A stretch of 8,650 nt of DNA from an uncultured Eubacteriales bacterium (lineage in GTDB: Bacteria; Bacillota; Clostridia; Oscillospirales; Ruminococcaceae): positions 1-8,650 of the forward strand of contig ONLC01000074.1 in assembly GCA_900318545.1 (NCBI GenBank), in the 5' to 3' direction. A program made the position numbers and the translations under genes. This document shows positions 6,874 through 8,650 of this stretch, piece after piece. The first letter of the stretch is position 1; each line of letters begins with the position of its first letter. The notes beneath the pieces were generated by a model. That model searched no databases, was not told where the DNA came from, and worked only from the letters and a program-made list of their open reading frames with translations.

Positions 6874-6942
6874 CTAAATCAAGCCTTAATCGAATGTGAA
6901 AGTTTGGTGAAAAGTCAGCTCTTCAAGTTAATAAATGCTCTA

Positions 6943-6971
6943 TTGATTTTTTGATGTCTGTATGCTATAAT
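6943..6971 (+). promoter_or_regulatory. Extended -10 promoter of the malic enzyme operon
   Basis: TTGATT (6943-6948), a 17-nt spacer, and TATAAT (6966-6971) preceded by TGC for an extended -10. The predicted start is about 30 nt before the ATG at 7008; GGAAG (6995-6999) serves as ribosome binding site. Confidence 0.8.
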
Positions 6972-7007
6972 AATAAGGTCTTATATTATTGAAAGGAAGT
7001 AATCAAA

Positions 7008-8180
7008 ATGAACGTAATGGAAGAATCACTGCAGCTGCATAAGGAATGGAAGGGCAAGATCGAGGTCTGCACAAGAACTAAGATCGAAAATGCAAGAGAC
7101 CTGACATTGGCTTACACTCCCGGTGTTGCTCAGCCCTGTCTTGAAATCCAGAAAAACCCCGACCTGTCCTATGAGCTGACAAGAAGGTCTAACCTTGTTG
7201 CTGTTATCACTGACGGCTCGGCAGTGCTGGGTCTCGGTAATATAGGCGGTCTTGCAGGTATGCCCGTAATGGAGGGTAAATGTGCTCTGTTCAAGGCTTT
7301 TGCCGATGTTGACGCTTTTCCGCTTTGCATAAACTCAAACGATGTTGACACTATCGTTGATACTATAGCTCTTATCTCGGGAAGCTTCGGCGGTATAAAC
7401 CTTGAGGACATAGCTGCTCCGAGATGCTTTGAGATAGAGGCTAAGCTTAAAGAGCGTGTTGATATCCCTGTTTTCCATGACGATCAGCACGGAACTGCTA
7501 TCGTTGTGGGTGCGGCACTTCTCAATGCCTGCAAGCTGACAGGCAGAAAGATAGGCGACTTAAAGGTAGTTATGAGCGGTGCAGGTGCGGCAGGCTGTGC
7601 TATTGCTAAGTTCCTGCTGGGACTTGGTGTTCAGGATATTATTATGCTTAACTCAAAGGGTATTATCTGTGAGGGCGATGACATTAAGAATCCTGCTCAG
7701 GCTGAGATGGCTAAGATCACCAACCGTGAGCACCTGAGAGGCGGCCTTGCTGACGCTATGAAGGGTGCTGATGTGTTCGTAGGAGTTTCTAAGCCCGATC
7801 TTGTAACAGCTGATATGGTAAGAAGCATGAACGATAAGCCCTTCATTTTTGCTATGTCTAATCCTGTTCCCGAGATCATGCCCGATGTTGCCAAGGAGGC
7901 AGGTGCATACATCGTAGGTACAGGACGCTCTGACTTCCCGAACCAGATAAACAATGTTGTTGCCTTCCCGGGAATTTTCAAGGGAGCTCTTGCTGTAAGA
8001 GCATCTGACATAAACGAGGAAATGAAGCTTGCTGCGGCTCACGCTATCGCTGCCTGCGTAGCTGATGAGGACCTGACGGTTGACTTCATTCTCCCGAACG
8101 CATTTGACAGAAACGTATCGGTAAAGGTTGCTGAGGCTGTAGCTGAGGCTGCAAGGAAGTCAGGAGTTGCAAGAATATGA
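7008..8180 (+). CDS. Malic enzyme (NAD(P)-dependent malate dehydrogenase, oxaloacetate-decarboxylating)
   Basis: Converts malate to pyruvate and CO2 while reducing NAD(P)+, linking C4 acids to pyruvate in central metabolism. The 390-residue length fits the short bacterial malic enzymes lacking a phosphotransacetylase domain. Visible features: YTPGVA at 36-41 with catalytic Y36; MEGKCALFKAFADVDAFP with catalytic K91; metal-binding E133/D134 (LEDIAAPRCFEIE) and D158/D159 (FHDDQHGTA); and a Rossmann fold with GAGAAG at 191-196. The conserved block AMSNPVPEIMP follows, then the C-terminal GALAVRA segment. The ATG at 7008 has a good ribosome binding site; an internal ATG three codons on is less well placed. 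The stop overlaps the next start by 4 nt (ATGA). Cofactor preference is not settled by sequence. Confidence 0.95.
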   Translation: MNVMEESLQLHKEWKGKIEVCTRTKIENARDLTLAYTPGVAQPCLEIQKNPDLSYELTRRSNLVAVITDGSAVLGLGNIGGLAGMPVMEGKCALFKAFADVDAFPLCINSNDVDTIVDTIALISGSFGGINLEDIAAPRCFEIEAKLKERVDIPVFHDDQHGTAIVVGAALLNACKLTGRKIGDLKVVMSGAGAAGCAIAKFLLGLGVQDIIMLNSKGIICEGDDIKNPAQAEMAKITNREHLRGGLADAMKGADVFVGVSKPDLVTADMVRSMNDKPFIFAMSNPVPEIMPDVAKEAGAYIVGTGRSDFPNQINNVVAFPGIFKGALAVRASDINEEMKLAAAHAIAACVADEDLTVDFILPNAFDRNVSVKVAEAVAEAARKSGVARI

Positions 8181-8422
8181 AAAAGTTCACATACACACCG
8201 AGAGGTGTCTGTTCAAGACAGATAGATATTGAGCTTGACGGTGAGATCATCAAGAGCATCAAGTTCACGGGCGGCTGCCACGGAAACACTCAGGGTGTGG
8301 CAAAGCTCTGCGAGGGCATGAATGTTCACGAGGTCATCAAAAGGCTTGAGGGTACAGACTGCAAGGGCAGAGGTACTTCCTGCCCCGACCAGCTGGCAAA
8401 GGCTCTGAAAAGTGCTCTTTGA
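8177..8422 (+). CDS. TSCPD-domain small protein (TIGR03905 family)
   Basis: An 81-residue cytoplasmic protein whose biochemical role is not established. It carries the family signature TSCPD at 67-71, with five cysteines (C12, C34, C45, C62, C69) and the conserved FTGGCHGNTQG block at 30-40. TSCPD domains also occur at the C-terminus of some adenosylcobalamin-dependent ribonucleotide reductases, where the cysteines may bind metal or act in redox chemistry. Its ATG overlaps the malic enzyme stop codon (ATGA), so translation is probably coupled. No hairpin terminator was found after the stop. Confidence 0.88.
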   Translation: MKKFTYTPRGVCSRQIDIELDGEIIKSIKFTGGCHGNTQGVAKLCEGMNVHEVIKRLEGTDCKGRGTSCPDQLAKALKSAL

Positions 8423-8451
8423 CAAACGATAAAATAATCTCATTTTTTCAA

Positions 8452-8480
8452 GAACGATTGCCATTTCTCAATTCTCGTTC
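8452..8480 (+). promoter_or_regulatory. Inverted repeat flanking the -35 region of the double-glycine peptide gene
   Basis: GAACGA (8452-8457) and TCGTTC (8475-8480) are perfect inverted repeats 17 nt apart. Pairing continues inward as TTG/CAA after a 3-nt bulge. The arms bracket the proposed -35 (TTGCCA, 8458-8463) and the second arm ends right before the -10, a plausible operator layout. Confidence 0.4.
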
Positions 8481-8489
8481 GTATATAAT
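8458..8489 (+). promoter_or_regulatory. Promoter of the double-glycine peptide gene
   Basis: TTGCCA (8458-8463, one mismatch to TTGACA) and a TATATAAT stretch (8482-8489). The spacer is 18 nt if the -10 is TATATA (8482-8487), or 20 nt if it is TATAAT (8484-8489). A separate promoter here implies the peptide gene is its own transcription unit, distinct from the malic enzyme operon. Confidence 0.6.
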
Positions 8490-8533
8490 ACTAAAGGGAC
8501 ACTTTTGTCTACTTATTATAAGGAGGAACAACT

Positions 8534-8650
8534 ATGACAGATAAGGAATTAAATCAACTGCTTGAAGGTCTGGAGCTTGATGAGGAGCAATTGGAGCTTA
8601 TCTCGGGAGGATTAGCTTTTCGTGAAGACATGACTCCGGATGAGTTTCTG
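8534..8650 (+). CDS. Precursor peptide with double-glycine leader (3' end outside window)
   Basis: The first 39 codons of a small protein cut by the window end. The N-terminus MTDKELNQLLEGLELDEEQ is acidic and likely helical, and LELISGG follows with G25-G26. Counting back from G26 as -1, the hydrophobic residues fall at -4 (I23), -7 (L20) and -12 (L15), which is the consensus of double-glycine leaders cleaved by C39-peptidase ABC exporters (class II bacteriocins, class II lanthipeptides, Nif11-type leaders, quorum peptides). The ATG has an excellent AAGGAGG (8520-8526) at 7 nt. After the GG comes LAFREDMTPDEFL, which has no Cys and gives no clue to the product class. Modification and export genes would be expected downstream, beyond the window. 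An ordinary small protein with a chance GG is possible but less likely. Confidence 0.65.
   Translation, partial: MTDKELNQLLEGLELDEEQLELISGGLAFREDMTPDEFL

Noticed and set aside
8423..8451. Possible terminator after the TSCPD gene, suggested by a run of six T residues at 8443-8448
   Set aside because: No stable hairpin precedes the T run, so an intrinsic terminator cannot be supported.

Overview
The window looks like chromosomal DNA from a Gram-positive clostridium, most likely Ruminococcus or a close relative in the Oscillospiraceae/Ruminococcaceae. The grounds are a moderate GC content, strong GGAGG-type ribosome binding sites, TATAAT promoters (often with an extended TGn), a uvrB-uvrA gene order, a TIGR03905-type TSCPD protein, and a secreted Cthe_2159-like (DUF4353) beta-helix lipoprotein of the kind common in plant-fibre-degrading clostridia. 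The genus is an inference from content, not a database match.

Layout. Positions 1-2102 (minus strand) hold the nucleotide excision repair pair uvrB then uvrA; uvrA is cut by the window start. A clear promoter and a near-consensus Gram-positive LexA box lie just upstream of uvrB, so the operon is probably SOS-controlled. Divergently, 2250-3227 (plus) encodes an RluA/RluD-type pseudouridine synthase. Next, 3397-4263 (plus) encodes a PHP-domain phosphoesterase with its own extended -10 promoter and a rho-independent terminator. Positions 4451-5355 (plus) carry a two-gene partner-switching unit: a STAS-domain anti-anti-sigma-like protein and a diverged RsbW/SpoIIAB-like protein that appears to have lost the ATP-binding signature. 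A bidirectional hairpin terminator at 5360-5389 separates this unit from the convergent lipoprotein gene at 5400-6824 (minus). Positions 7008-8422 (plus) encode a malic enzyme overlapped by 4 nt by a small cysteine-rich TSCPD protein.

At the right edge, 8534-8650 (plus) begins a short peptide with a textbook double-glycine leader (hydrophobic residues at -4, -7 and -12 relative to the GG cleavage site). It has a strong ribosome binding site, a promoter, and an inverted repeat flanking the -35 element. This is probably the precursor of a bacteriocin or other ribosomally made, exported peptide. The window ends 13 residues after the GG, so the core peptide and any modification or export genes are not visible. 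It is the most promising lead here.

The rest is largely ordinary housekeeping and envelope gene content. No tRNA, rRNA, CRISPR array, insertion sequence or phage gene was seen.
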